A stretch of DNA of 64,000 bases from Isoetes taiwanensis (GCA_021234155.1 JAJEKV010000073.1:1770001-1834000), one strand, 5' to 3'; positions 21,451 to 33,196 are shown, counted from the first letter of the stretch. The notes: generated from the sequence alone by a model not told the origin. A program made the numbers and translations.

Positions 21451-23224
21451 ATGAAAGGAAATGGTGTATCGAGATTGCACGAGGCTATACCGCACATTAA
21501 GGGTGATCGCAGAAAGGACACGCGGCTCGTTCTCGCGGACCGAAAAAAAGCCGAGGGCGTTGAACAAGTTGGCATAGTGGTGGCAATGTGGGAAGGCACG
21601 AAGAACAATGTGCAAGATGCCATCATATGCGCATTGAGGACCCACAAGCATTGCGGTTTCGAGTACATTTTGAAATGGCGCAATTATGACCCGCCTTTTG
21701 ATGACAACCCGACCAAAATGAACAAGCCGATACCACGAGGGGAAAAACGCCCCGACGTCGGCTAAGGGTTATGGCTGGTTGTTGCCATCCTATGAATCTC
21801 TCTCTTTGTCGGTATAAAGGAAACAGAGACATATTGCTTTCGGCTTTCTCAAGATGCGTAAAATGGTTTGTCTGAGACAAGAAGCCTCGAGTTTGTGGCC
21901 TTGAAAGGTTCGGGACGAAGATGCCCTCCGTGATGGACACTAAGCGGCTAAGAGCCGTGGCCAAAAAAAAGTGTGAAGCCTATTGCTCGCTTTGGGAGAG
22001 ACATCAGCACCAAAAGAAATTGCTCAAGAACCACAATCCACGATATAAACCCCTCCGGTATTGTTAACCCTACTCTTCCTATTGCTATGAAGGCCCCGGA
22101 TAGCACTACATCCGGTGGATTTATTCCAAAAGTTCCCTCCTTTCAAAATTAGCCTCGTGAATCGACACCCATCGAAGATAGCCCGCAGCCCAAAGCCAGT
22201 TCACAAACCCCCCGCGATTCACGGATGCTTCCTCTAGACTAGCATTGCCATGGCACCACGCGACCGCCATTCCGGTCGAGTTGAAGTTCAATCCGAAGAG
22301 GAACGCAAGATGGCAGAGAGCAAACCACTCGAAGCTTGAACGGTTCAAAAGGTTCTACCCTTAGGGGTTAATTGGTTTACAAAGATTTCTATTTTTGATT
22401 GTGAACCCGCACCAGCAAACTTGACACACGAGAATGCGGTCAAATGACCATGTTCAAACTCGGTTAAAAGCTTCAAGACATACCCGACAGAGGTCCTCAC
22501 CCCTGGCGACGCCGTCCGTTTGACCCTATTACCGTGTAACTAATTCTTTATCTTTTGGACACTCGTTATGTAGATTTGACTCGACGGTTGTCTATCTTTC
22601 GGGAAGAGGGTGACATGGAGCAATCCGAGAAGATTTGAAGGGCAAGAAATTTTATATTATTTCGGCAACCACGATTTTTTATTTGCACAACTCCTTTGTT
22701 GATCGTTTTCATGAGTTCGAAAGCAAAGAACGCGAATTTGCCAAAGTATATGCTAGAAGAAGATCGAGGGTGCTCAACGGAAATCTTACGAGACAAAGGA
22801 ATATATAGAGTTGAGTATTCAATGCAACGAAGTAATTGCAAACACCGCGGTACAGAGAGCCACCGATTGAAAATCGCAACAACCGTCATCGGCTGGGACA
22901 AGGCTTATGGTTGCCCTCCACAAGGACCTATAGGGACAGCTAAAACTTCAGCTTGGAAGGTATTTATTTGTTTTCTACTCGCCAAGTTTGGCAGCGATCT
23001 TGATGACCTTGAAATTGCTTACGCAGGATTTCCATGAAATTGCAACGACCACCTTGAAAGTGCAGGAGCTTAAGGATGAAAAACAATTCATTTTATGGAT
23101 GAAAAGGTTTTCAAGAAGTTAATGGAAGTTGCGGTGCTGTGGGTGAGTCGTAAACTTCGGTGGCGACCATGGTGAGTATCCGGACAAGCCATCCAAAGAC
23201 TTCTTTAACAAGACCTGGCTCCGG
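21451..23224 (+). other. decayed coding DNA of unknown family
   Basis: The open stretch 21451-21765 encodes a charged 104-residue segment (GVEQVGIVVAMWEGTKNNV...CGFEYILKWRNYDPPFDD). Other stretches at 22696-23037 and around 23080 are interrupted by stops. The composition is CpG-rich and coding-like. I recognise no domain. It lies upstream of, and on the same strand as, the methyltransferase-like frames and may be their N-terminal part. Confidence 0.4.
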
Positions 23225-24988
23225 TTGCTACGAGGTATGTCGAATGCAGAGGTGTCACAGCTGCTCGATGAGATTATAGAAGGCAAGACGTATTTAAAGG
23301 TGCAGTCAGGTTATAGCGGGAGATTTGATTGCAAACAACGGGCAACTGACATCAGAACCCTCACTTTTATAGGAGGCGAAAATTTTTCTTATGCCACAAA
23401 TTTCATCGCAAAAGGATTTCGATAGCTGGGAGGAATTGCTTCGTGCTTTTCCCGATTTGATCGAACAGAGAATACTTTGGATATATCGATAACCGATCTG
23501 AGATGCGTGAAGGCTAATTATAACAAGGATCATACACTAGGTAACCCCACCGTAGCCTTTCTGGAGCCAATCAGGAATATTCTAAAGCCAGAAGAGGCTA
23601 CAAAAAGAAAGGAAAAGAAAAATATTGTCATAGCAGTGACAAAGGATGGCATCCCTACTTCCTCCCAAGTGTCAGAGAATGCGACATTGATATTTATTGA
23701 CATCCGAGGGATGAACAAGGTATGGGATTGCAAGAAAATACACAGATCTATTTACAAGGATAGCTACCATGACGATTGCCAAAGTTTATCACTTGGTTAT
23801 TATCATGCGCTCAGTGAATTTGCCAAATTGCTTGTACAGTCAGAAGCAAATTCAGGGCGGTGGCTACCTATCTTTAGGTTCCTATGAAGAAATGGGATGG
23901 GAGAGCAAACGAAGGGTGAAAGAACATCAGTACTTTATTAGTCATATGTGCATTAACAGGAGTGATGTTAGGTGTAACACCGTGCAAACAGAGTTGGAGC
24001 TTCACCTATCTCCACACGGCAAGGCTCCTAAGTCAACACCATTGCCTCCAATGCCGCTAACAGGTAATGAGGATGCCGACGAGAAGATAAAAAAGAAATA
24101 TCAGACTCTTTTTACAGGCAAACCAAGATTCACTTGGGCGGCAATGGAAGGAGATCTTGTATTGAAATGCCAGCTGAAAACCTCCTATGCCTACCATATT
24201 GTTGAACAGCTGGTGCCGACTGATGGTTGTGTTATGGATTTCTTTTTCTACTGGGGACGGCTTCTCGTGTTGCTCTTATGCAAGGCAAAAAGAGCGTGGC
24301 TTTCGAAAGTTCAGGTAAAGTGTGCCGTTTCCTGAGGGCGTTCTTTGAAACGCTTGATAAAATGGCCAATCCAAGTGCCGATGGGTTTGAGGAAGAGCCG
24401 AAAGCAGAGAATGTTGAGCCTGATCCAGCTCAACCCGACATCAGTATCACCCAAAACACAGATCTATCAAAGTTGGATTCCATTTTGGAAAACCTCGATG
24501 CTAAGTCCTACGAAGAGAGAATGCAAGAAACAAAGCGCTTGCTTGAAGAGACGGAAAAAGGTATAGAAGCCCTGGAGCCCACTTTTCAAAGATTGAGTGC
24601 ACTTAATGAGACGCTTGATGGGTACATGCCTTTCTTGACAGGCGAACATAAGTTTGAATACGTGGGCGTAGAACACATGGAAGCAGACCAGCAGCACATG
24701 GAGATTGACCAAGATGAGGTTCTTGGGTCACAGGAGCATCAGGTACACAGCAAGAAGCAGAAGCTCTCTCATCCCACGAGAATGCTGCCGCGACGGAGCT
24801 ACCGCGAAAATGAACTTATAGGCGGGAGCAGTGCAATGGACAGTGAAGAATGGGAGCCTGATTCACATCTGCAGCGCATCGCAAAGGCCATGGGTGTTGT
24901 AGTTCCAGAGATCACAGGTTATTCAGAGATGGACACAACACAAGCTATGGAATTGGGTAGAGAGCATGTCAATCGCGATGGCCAATGA
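23225..24988 (+). pseudogene. methyltransferase-like protein of region A, frameshifted
   Basis: Successive frames form one decayed protein. 23225-23425 has NAEVSQLLDEIIEGKTYL. 23477-23887 has IVIAVTKDGIPTSS and ATLIFIDIRGMNKVWDC. 23769-24335 includes PRFTWAAMEGDLVLKCQLKTSYAYHIVEQLVPTDG. The last frame (24227-24988) has GTASRVALMQGKKSVAFESS then VCRFLRAFFETLDK. Across a 1-2 base shift near 24250 the reading DFF-(S)TG-GTASRVAL resembles motif I of class I methyltransferases (D-x-F-x-G-x-G-T), with the acidic residue of VAFES about 17 residues on. The rest is an acidic, coiled-coil-like tail (SYEERMQETKRLLEETEKG). Region B has a matching segment. The activity is inference; the sequence is broken. 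Confidence 0.5.
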
Positions 24989-25150
24989 AATGGGTGTGAT
25001 ACGATCAAGTATCCGAAACACAATCGAATAATTATCTCCTTCAATCAGTAATTATGTTGTATATTACTTCCTTCAATGGAAATTTTTGTTTCGAACGGGA
25101 ACTTTGGTTTTGTCTTTACCCATATCTTTTACCATATGTTTAATGCTAAA

Positions 25151-25328
25151 AATAATCGCGACCGCGATCCTCCTCGTAACAAATTATATGGCTTTAAATC
25201 TTTTGAATTTTGTGTGATATCCTTGCTCCTCGGTACCTTCTTTTAACACAATGCTCTCATATGGTTTTAATAAAAGGCACATTATTTTGTCTCCTTTCAG
25301 CTGCGAAACATCGCGATCGCGCTTCTTG
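25151..25328. repeat. GC-rich palindromes, region A type (right)
   Basis: AATCGCGACCGCGATCC (about 25153-25170) and CATCGCGATCGCGC (about 25309-25322) flank the right side of the region A coding DNA, mirroring the left cluster. Confidence 0.85.
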
Positions 25329-25544
25329 CGAGAAGTTTTGACACTCCCTCCTACTACGTTATACTCGCGGTGAACCTTTGCATTAGCAGTAAAAACTATA
25401 TTTCCGAATAAGACTGAAGCCTTTGCAGAATTTGTGCAAAAAAACGCCAACTTTTACTCAATTGGTAGTAGTTTTTGCACTATATGGCTACCCGCTAACC
25501 TATTTCATGCTAAACGAGAATTCCAAATTTCTCTAATTAATGAA

Positions 25545-27650
25545 TTCATGCTTATTTGGTACAATGTCATCCTCACATAGTGTTTGGCCCATTGTTGTTG
25601 TTAACTACAACATTCCACCTTGGATGGCAACTAAGCCTGGACACATGATGTTGACACTAATTGTACCAGGTATTTAAATGTTTGAGATATAATATATTTC
25701 TAGAGTGCATTATGTTTTTATGCATTTTTCTCATATATTTTTCACTCGTTATCAACAGGAAAGTATCAAGTAAAGAATATGGATGTTTACATGGAACCTC
25801 TTGTTGGGATCGTACCTCCAGGAGGTAATGGATACGCGGACTCAGTTATGCCCCCCTGTCCGACATTAACCTCAGCTGTACTTGTGATTATGTATATAAC
25901 TGTGCAGTATGTCAGCATCCTTATTGCTACTAAGGTTTTTCCCCCGAAAACCCTTCGGGGCGGGGGTTTTTTAATCCTGGTAGTAATACGCCTGCTGCTC
26001 TCTCTTTGTACTTGGGTCCCATAGGCCAGTTGGTCTCCGTGGACGATAAAATCATATTCTATTCTATTCTATTCTTGTTGAGGAGCTAGAGACATTATGG
26101 AAAGGCATAAAAATGTACGACATTGTGAAGGCACCCCATGTTTTTACATTTCATGGGATCTTATGTTTCACGATCCATGATTATCCTGGGTTTAGTGTAG
26201 CCTCAGGTACTTTGATCAATTTTAGTATTTCTCTTTGGTTTAATGATGTATTAATACTTATTTATGGGTCATATAGGTTTGCAAACTAAAGGTGCTAGTG
26301 GTTGTCCATCATGTGGTGATCAAGTTCCCTCGTACAGATCAAAACATCTATCAAAAATGGTTTACAAGGGGCATCAAAAGTATTTGCCACATGGTCATTC
26401 TCTTCGTGGTAATGACATAACAAACCAACCAAGAGTACTAACTCCTCAAGATTGGTTGGAAAAATGGAACGATAACACCTCCAACTCTCCTCCATTGGGA
26501 ATGAAGAGATTGTCAATATTCTATCGACTAGAATATTGGTGTGACCTAAAGATTGTACATTTGTTGGATCCAATGCACATTTTCAAGAATGTTGCACATT
26601 CTTTGTGGAGGCACTTGACAGGAGAATGCGAGACACTAAATGCAAGGTATGATCTCAAGGAACAAACAAATAATAATGTCGAAGTTATGGCCCATCGAAA
26701 AAGATGGCAAAGCACCTCTTATTCGGCAAGGCCCATGGGTTTTGAAAAAACAAGAACTTATGCAAGTGAAAAATGTTATAAAAAAAATGCGCACACCTAG
26801 GGGTTATGGCGCGTCTCTAAAAAGGGCTTTTACAAAGGAGGATAAAAAAACTGGATTGAAGACACATGATTGGCACAAATTTTTACAGGTTATTGTTAGA
26901 TCTTGTTATACTATGCATTTGGTTTTTATGCATGCAAACTAATGTCCCATTTGTGTGGGTGCAGCATCTTCTTCCTTGTGCTATCGAAAACTGTCTTACA
27001 CCATCTGTACGTACAATCATTTATAGACTTGGCAAGTTCTCTAGATGGGTTGCATCAAAGGAAATTAACGTTGAAGACATTCCTGCAATGGAAGTTGAAA
27101 TTGTAGAGACTTTGTGTATGCTTGAGATGATTTTCCCCACCAGCTTCTTTGACCTACAAGTAAGTACAAGATACTTATAGATTATAACTTTGAAATATGG
27201 GAAGATTAATGTTTATATGCTAGGTGCATCTACTACTACATTTGCCACGAGAAATTATGCTCGTTGGTCCAGCTCCATCTAGGTGGATGTTCTTTTTAGA
27301 GCGATATATGAAAGTTTTGAAAGGATTTGTGCGGCAAATGGCAAAGCCTGAAGGTTGTATTGCTGAGGGACATTTGGTACAAGAGACATTATTTTTTCTT
27401 ACTGAAGCTACGACCTCAGTACATCCTAATGCACCTAGAATATGGAAAAAAGATATCGACGAAGAGCTAGAAGGTGAAGTGTTACAAGGATTGGGTAAGG
27501 AAGGTCGAAAGCTAAGTGATGAAGAATTCTTTGCCATCAATAGGTTTGTCATTAACAATACTGAAAGCCTTAGACGATGGCATGAATTATATGAGAAGGC
27601 TCATGATGAAATAAAAAAGGCTAGAGAAGTTATGAACGTTGTATATGTTA
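25545..27650 (+). pseudogene. CACTA (En/Spm) TNP2 transposase, 3' part
   Basis: Exons continue the TNP2 reading: MSSSHSVWPIVVVNYNIPPW and MATKPGHMMLTLIVPG (to about 25670), then NMDVYMEPLV, interrupted by a SINE-like insertion and resuming VEELETLWKGIKMYD at 26076. FTIHDYPGFSVASG and then CPSCGDQVPSYRSKHL follow. LDPMHIFKNVAHSLWRHLTG (the conserved tnp2 DxMHxxKNV segment) and GLKTHDWHKFLQ come next, then PSVRTIIYRLGKFSRWV and VHLLLHLPREIMLVGP with RWMFFLERYMKVLKGFVR. The frame changes at about 26700. The gene stops near 27650, where it abuts the GLR relic lying on the other strand. The CACTA terminal repeats were not found. Confidence 0.88.
25807..26072 (+). mobile_element. SINE-like / LINE-tail insertion with (ATTCT)n tail
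   Basis: This is a 266-bp insertion inside a TNP2 exon. TCTTGTTG occurs directly before (25799-25806) and at the right end (26073-26080), an 8-bp target duplication; removing the insert restores the transposase reading EPLVEELETLW. It ends in ATTCTATTCTATTCT, the tail of a retroposon. It contains a GC hairpin (CCCCCGAA...TTCGGGG...GGGGG) and the phrase GGTCTCCGTGGACG before the tail. A second, diverged copy is at 51025-51225. No clear A/B box was seen, so it could be the 3' end of a LINE rather than a SINE. Confidence 0.85.
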
Positions 27651-27654
27651 TCAG

Positions 27655-28747
27655 GAATAGACTCCAAAATGTACTAAGGCTAAGCTCACTCGACTCTACT
27701 TCTACATTTTGTGTACTACACCCATAACCATTAAGCCAGGCATCATGAACTCTTTGCAGCTCTCCATTCTCGGCAAGCGTCAATATTGCTGTTGAAATAT
27801 CAATGACCAGTTGTGAACCTTTTGGAAAAGCATGTAGATAAACAAGTCAATCAGACCCAAGTAATAGAAAAGTTTAAGATGAGAGTAAGCAGACTTACAA
27901 ATCCCCAGCCACTTTTTGTAAAGGCCTGGCCAGTCATTGTAAACTTGCATTTGGAAGATAGGAACAGCTGCACATAAGGAAGCTCATCAACAATTGCCCC
28001 AACCCCTCCATTCTTTGGACTCTTTTTTAGAGCTGCTGCATAGGCTGCCAGTGAATCTAAAGGCACAAGTCTATCCTGGGCAACATTCAACTATAAAAGA
28101 TACTCTTTAACAAATGATCCCGTCTGGTAGCCTATAGGTATGTTACTAGCTATCAATCCTGCTATGTTTTGAACCAAGGGTGTCAGTTGCTGAACTATCA
28201 ATATTGATGTCAAACTAGCCGTGTTTCTAGAAGTAATAATTAACACAACATACAATCAAATGACTAAGACTGCTCTCCCAAGTGTGCTTTTTATATCCTC
28301 CATGTTAAACACAATATATGACTTCAGCACTGCAAACAATAAGAACGGCAGAGCTTTTCAATATGGTGCAGCATGATAATGGAGTTAAGGTGAGCGAAAA
28401 AAGGGTTGAGAAGCTAAACCTGCATGAACAGGAGATGTAATAGTGATCAGATATCTATTTTTCTGGCATATAAAGCCAATTATACTTTCTGCACAAAATT
28501 GTGCAGGACAAAATGTTACCATAAAGTAGTCACAATTTGTTTCTTCGGTCGCCCACAGAATTCACGGTTCTTTTTATGCTCCAGCAACCAAATGACAATT
28601 GCAGTGAAAATAAAAAGCATCCAGTTGTACGCCACATTGCAGCAGTAAATGGCCGCATAAAAGCCGCATGACCACTGCCAGATTTCCTTATTGGTACAAC
28701 CACCACCATTCCAGATGTTGTATAAGGTTGTGTAAAGTCCACCATCC
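27655..28747 (-). pseudogene. glutamate receptor-like (GLR) channel relic, pore to C-terminal ligand lobe
   Basis: On the minus strand the order matches plant GLRs: [17 protein letters not shown] (about 28745), MRPFTAAMW, then after a frame change [14 protein letters not shown] (M1). STLGRAVLVI with a stop follows (before M2/M3), then NTASLTSILIVQQL (the SYTANLAAF-like M3). IGYQTGSFVKEYL and a stop come next, then [35 protein letters not shown] and FTKSGWGF, and finally [20 protein letters not shown] and [10 protein letters not shown] with [14 protein letters not shown]. The amino-terminal ligand-binding domain is absent. Stops and frameshifts show it is not functional. Plant GLRs are amino-acid-gated calcium channels. 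Confidence 0.85.
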
Positions 28748-28799
28748 CAGATGTTGTGTTAAGATTGTGTATAAGCTACACTTCTTTGTGGCTTATCCC

Positions 28800-30146
28800 C
28801 ATTGGAATCCTACCTCCCGACATAAAGTTGACAATATATTTGTTATGGAAATTCATCTCGCGAGAAAGAGGTTCTGCTGATGTACCATGTAATTCCTTCA
28901 CCCCAAGTGTCTGAACGATATGGGCAGCATTCGATGCTTTAATCCCTCTAAATCAAAAGATTTATTAAGCATAAGTTGGACTTGCAAGCTCTTCTTTATA
29001 CACATCAAGTACCTGCTGGAATAATAATCATCTTGCCGCTTGTGCAACTTATTACTGTTTCTAAGAGCTTCCGACACAGATGGCTTTTGCCCAGATGTTA
29101 ACAGACGGGAAACTCCAAGTTCCATCAAATCCTACAACGCACAAAAGGAAATAATTCAAAAACAGAGGAAAAGGTTCCCATTAATTGTGCAATATACAAG
29201 CTCTGTTGCAATCAGAAATATTATTAGATTAATTTCTCTGAAACCACAAGAGTTGTGAATATCTATCTGGACTAAAATTCATTTTATCTAAGTGGTACTT
29301 TTAAAGTTTAACTGTTTGGCTAGTGAAAATTTTGGAGTATACCAATGGCCCCATCAGAAAATTATAACTCATTTAAAAGAAGTTACCTCTAAGGCATTGA
29401 GAGGATCTCTTGCATCATCAAACGCTCTGTGGATGGTGATGCTTAAATTCCATTCTTTGCATGCCTCTATGACTATTTTCATCTGTATAGTTGCTATCGT
29501 TCAGCCTTCAGGTAAAAAAAAATTCTGAAGTTCAAACACTATGTTGATTCAAAAGTAAACACACAGCAATATACTTGAATGAAGAGACAATTAAAATGGA
29601 CAAGAAAGCACCAACTGCATGTCCACGTTTCCATCCAAGGTCAGAGCTCCAAACGCAATGCCTTGCACTCCCATTTTACCAACCATCTTCACATCTTCCA
29701 ATATTACCTACATGAGCTTTTGCCATTTAGCCTATTCAAATGCCACTTATTCAAAGCACAAAGCTAACACCTACATCAATTTTCGAAGTAATGTAGCGTA
29801 AATCTCCACCTCTAGGCCCGATCAAAACGTGGATTGAATTGGGGCGACATCCTTTACGGTTTCGATCCTTTGCAAATCACATCCTAAATGCTAAAGAAAA
29901 GGTTGACTCGAGAAAACATGAAGGGTTATGTCGTATTACATGACCATAGCTAGGGGTTAGTCCGCCTTCCGAAAGTCCGAGCATAGTTCAAGCCGGCCGG
30001 CTCCGCCTACAAAAGGGAGATAGATGAGGAGAAAATTATAGAAAATTTGTAAAATATGGAAGGTTGAAGGTTACCTTTCTTTCTCGGCTTGAAGAGCAGT
30101 ATCTTGAATCCACACAAGCCTCAAACACGAACTTCGGACTCGGCAT
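28800..30146 (-). pseudogene. cutC: CutC-family (copper homeostasis protein) gene relic
   Basis: Exons on the minus strand give the CutC order: MPSPKFVFEACVDS (ATG at 30146), GGAGRLELCSD (after an acceptor near 30009), LSEGGLTPSYGHV (shifted frame), and SIHVLIGPRGGDLRYI (about 29840-29790). EDVKMVGKMGVQGIAFGAL (about 29693-29610) and ACKEWNLSITIHRAFDDARD (about 29480-29400) come next. DLMELGVSRLLTSGQKPS (about 29130), SGKMIIIPAG after a shift, and NAAHIVQTLGVKELHGTSAE (about 28940-28890) complete it. At least three single-base frame changes (near 30100, 29978 and 29070) disrupt it. CutC proteins are TIM barrels linked to copper tolerance in bacteria; the plant role is unclear. It sits head-on behind the GLR relic in the same orientation. 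Confidence 0.8.
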
Positions 30147-30804
30147 CTGGGTTAGGGCTTCATTAGAGACATCGCCATAGTCCAATGTTTGGTAAACGGA
30201 AGTTTCGTAAGGGGACCAGAGCAGGCTACAATAAATAGAAGAAAGTCGAGCAAGCAGAAGAGGAGGGAATCGGGATGGTCGGAGAAGAGGAAAAGTGATT
30301 TTCTAAGGATTTTCTAATTTTCATGGCCGTCCGGTGCGAAATTAACAAATCTAATGGTTGAGATGAAAAACAGCTGACGTGGCAGGACACGTGGCATAGC
30401 TAGGAATGCAGGAAATCGTGCAGGGGGGTTAGGCAACCCTGCTAAATAAAATAATGGAAAAACAATGGAATTTTGTGATTTTTGGAATATAGGTGCGTGT
30501 GCATTAGGCCCTTTTTCCACAACAGTCTTATTTTCTGGCTGTCACATTTTTATAAGACAGCCTTTTGGGCTCCATGTCATGTCCTAAAAAATTTGATTTT
30601 CCATTGCTTAAATATAAATTGCTTAAATATAAGACATGTCTAATTAAAATAAGACGTGTCTTATAATCTGGATTTTCCACTGCATTGACCATTTTCCAGA
30701 TTTTTTCAAACCTTGGAGCAAAGAGCTCGTTGCAGCAACCTATCTGGAGCTACCAGGAGATCACTTTTTGTCCAAAATACTGCTTATGAACCATGAAATT
30801 CTAA
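30147..30804. other. no gene recognised
   Basis: This is the flank of the CutC relic and AT-rich DNA up to the inverted-repeat transposon. A short repeated phrase (TTGCTTAAATATAA twice near 30605-30630) is the only structure seen. Confidence 0.6.
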
Positions 30805-33196
30805 GGGCCACTTCACACTGGGGGGTTAAACTCCGTTACGTTAGAGAAAATTAGTTAGTTGGGGTTCACATAGATGCCGTTAAGGCATACTGTTAAGTTA
30901 GGAAACCGTTAAAGAATAACGGCGCAGTTAGGCTAACGGTGCCCATTAACAGTGGTTCATATTGGTTCCTGTATGTTTTACGTTAGGTTAAATGTTAACA
31001 GCAACTAACCGACCCTAAAAAATGCCGTTCAAAATTATCCCCTGCCGTGGGGCATCCCTTAAGCTCCGTTACAGAAGCTCGAAGGCGCAAAATCGCGTTT
31101 TCTTCAGCCTAGGCTATGCCAGGTGGTTCCGGCTTGAGCTTTTCAAGCTTGCTGATGATCTTACGGTGCGCAAAAGACTCCTTTAAGGTAAGGAATCGGT
31201 TCTTTGCATAGCAAAGGTTTTTTTCTGAACCATTTTTAAATGGTTCAAAAAATGGTTTTGAATGATCATTTTCTGTTATCTTCTTTGTCCTCCATTTGTT
31301 TCAATGTAAAGTTGCAGATGCAGCAAGCTATCTCTTCGTCCTTGCTTCTCTTGTTGATGCATGTTGTTATTGAAACTCTGGAAGTTCACTTCTTTGGAGG
31401 ATATGTAAATTTACACATAAAAACTAATAAATTATATTGTAAATTTTAGCAGAATCTTTGTTGGGCGTGCAGGTTGGACCCAGATTGAAGACTGAACTGC
31501 TGAAGATTTCCCCCAAATAATTTTCTTATTACTCTTGCTGGAGCTGGATTGCTTTGGCTTGGATTGTCACGTTTCAATGTGCTGCAACAAGTCTGCTGGT
31601 ATGGACATGCTAGATGTTGTCTACTTCAGAAAGTCATTTGTGCTTAGTGTTATCTAAAGGATGATTACGGGTGCTCGAATGCGTTACTCCTGGTGCAGGT
31701 AAATGAATCAAAATCTGCTGCAATGTACAAAAGTTAAAATTGCCAAGAGTTACCGAGTATCTTCAGAATAATATAAACTTATATCTCTCATATAGATTCC
31801 TGTAATAAAATATGTAGTGTATATGCTCCAAATCTATCTAGTATAAACCATATGGTATGACTTGTTGCTGGAGAAAGACAATGAATATGATTTACTGCTG
31901 CACAAATGCAGACTTTTAGAAATTGAAAAGGAAGGTTATCAATGCCCATCGTCTGACCCATCTCACCTTAGGAAGATGTTAAGTTGTAGTGGCTGGTTGG
32001 GTCCTGTTGGCATCAGGTGGTTGCAGATAATATCTATAGTCTTAAGGCTATTTATGGTGCAGCTATAAGGGTGAGCGCAATAGAGCTAGTGAGCTTCTTA
32101 GCTGTTGATGAATTGGATATTTCTTAAGTTGATTGGATGGATAGATCCTGGGGCTAGGTTGCATTGTCTTGTCAGTGCTGGGTTTAGGGCAGATAGTGTA
32201 GGTGGATACACACATGCGTTACATATTAAGGCATTCCTTCGCTGTGCTGGTAGGTAGTACAGGCTAGCTCGGACTGGTTTGCTACTTTGAGATTGAATAA
32301 GCTTGATAGTGTATGATGAGATGAATGATCATTATTCATTTGTAGGTATGGTGGCTTGTACTTACATTGTCTACAAATGCATATGTTTTGTGATATATTA
32401 TAAGCTGAGATCTTTATTTGGACCTGAAACTCGCTTGAGGGCTGCCCTGATAATGTATATGATACTCGCTGAGGCATGAATATGCATACTTGATCTAACC
32501 GTTATTGCATGCTTCATTGATAGGGTAAGCTAGCTTGCAGATGTTAGATTAGACGTGGATGTATATAGATGGATGTGCTGCCATAGATTTAAGCAGGCTA
32601 TGCTGTTGGAGGTAGATAGGTGTTCTTGTGGTGTCTTAGAGTGATTGATCTGATAGTTTTAGATAGAATATGATAAGTTCTTGTTGTGTGCAGAATTTTT
32701 TTATTAGAGAGGAAGCTTATTGATATAGAAGCAGAGCTGCGTGCATTCGAATTAGATTGAATTGTTGTTAGATTTGTGTTTCTTTTGTGACGTTGAAACT
32801 CTTGGTTAAATGGAGTTCCCGACTTCAAAATATAATTTGTAAGTATATGATGTAATCTTTACTATGAAAAAATTTATTGTGTTATGTTTATCCAATCTGT
32901 AGCTTAATGGTGTCATGCAGTATGAAAGGATTTTAATGGTTTCCGTTATGTTAGCTATAATATAATGTAACGGTGTCATGTAGTGTGAAGTGCTTTTAAC
33001 GGTTTCCGTTATGTTAGGTGTAATATAATGTAACGGTGTCATGCAGTGTGAACTGCTTTTAACAGTTTTCGTTACGCTAATTTTTAATCTAACGGGAAGT
33101 GTGAAGTGAAATCTTATTGTTAGGTTAGCCTAACATAAAGGAGTATCCGTTATGTTATAAATTTAACCTAACATAACGGCCAGTGTGAAGCCACCC
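30805..33196. mobile_element. 2.4-kb inverted-repeat DNA transposon, PIF/Harbinger-like, no transposase seen
   Basis: The left end GGGCCACTTCACACTGG and the right end CCAGTGTGAAGCCACCC are inverted relatives, flanked by TAA on both sides (30802-30804, 33197-33199). Three-base TWA duplications and G-rich ends are typical of PIF/Harbinger elements. Both subterminal zones are full of AACGG/CCGTTA motifs (for example CCGTTACGTTAG on the left, CTAACATAACGGCC on the right). The interior has only short open frames with no recognisable DDE or Myb domain, so it appears non-autonomous. Confidence 0.75.
32885..33065. repeat. about 65-bp subterminal tandem repeats of the transposon
   Basis: Three imperfect copies of a unit share GGTGTCATGCAGT/TAGTGTGAA, GCTTTTAACGGTTTCCGTTA and TGTTAGNTATAATATAATGTAA. 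Repeats of this kind near the ends often bind transposase (family knowledge). Confidence 0.85.

Larger units (their letters stand above)
17930..25540. mobile_element. region A: composite insertion splitting TNP2
   Basis: This 7.6-kb block separates GMDG (17929) from MSSSHSVWP (25565) of TNP2. It holds an N-terminal DUF7869-type relic and a DUF8039-like frame on the minus strand, palindrome-rich non-coding DNA (19.6-21.3 kb), decayed plus-strand coding DNA ending in a methyltransferase-like protein (to 24988), and two further palindromes (25.15-25.33 kb). The base composition is visibly richer in CpG than the surrounding DNA. No clear terminal inverted repeats or target duplication were found at the borders, so it may be several nested events. 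Confidence 0.6.
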
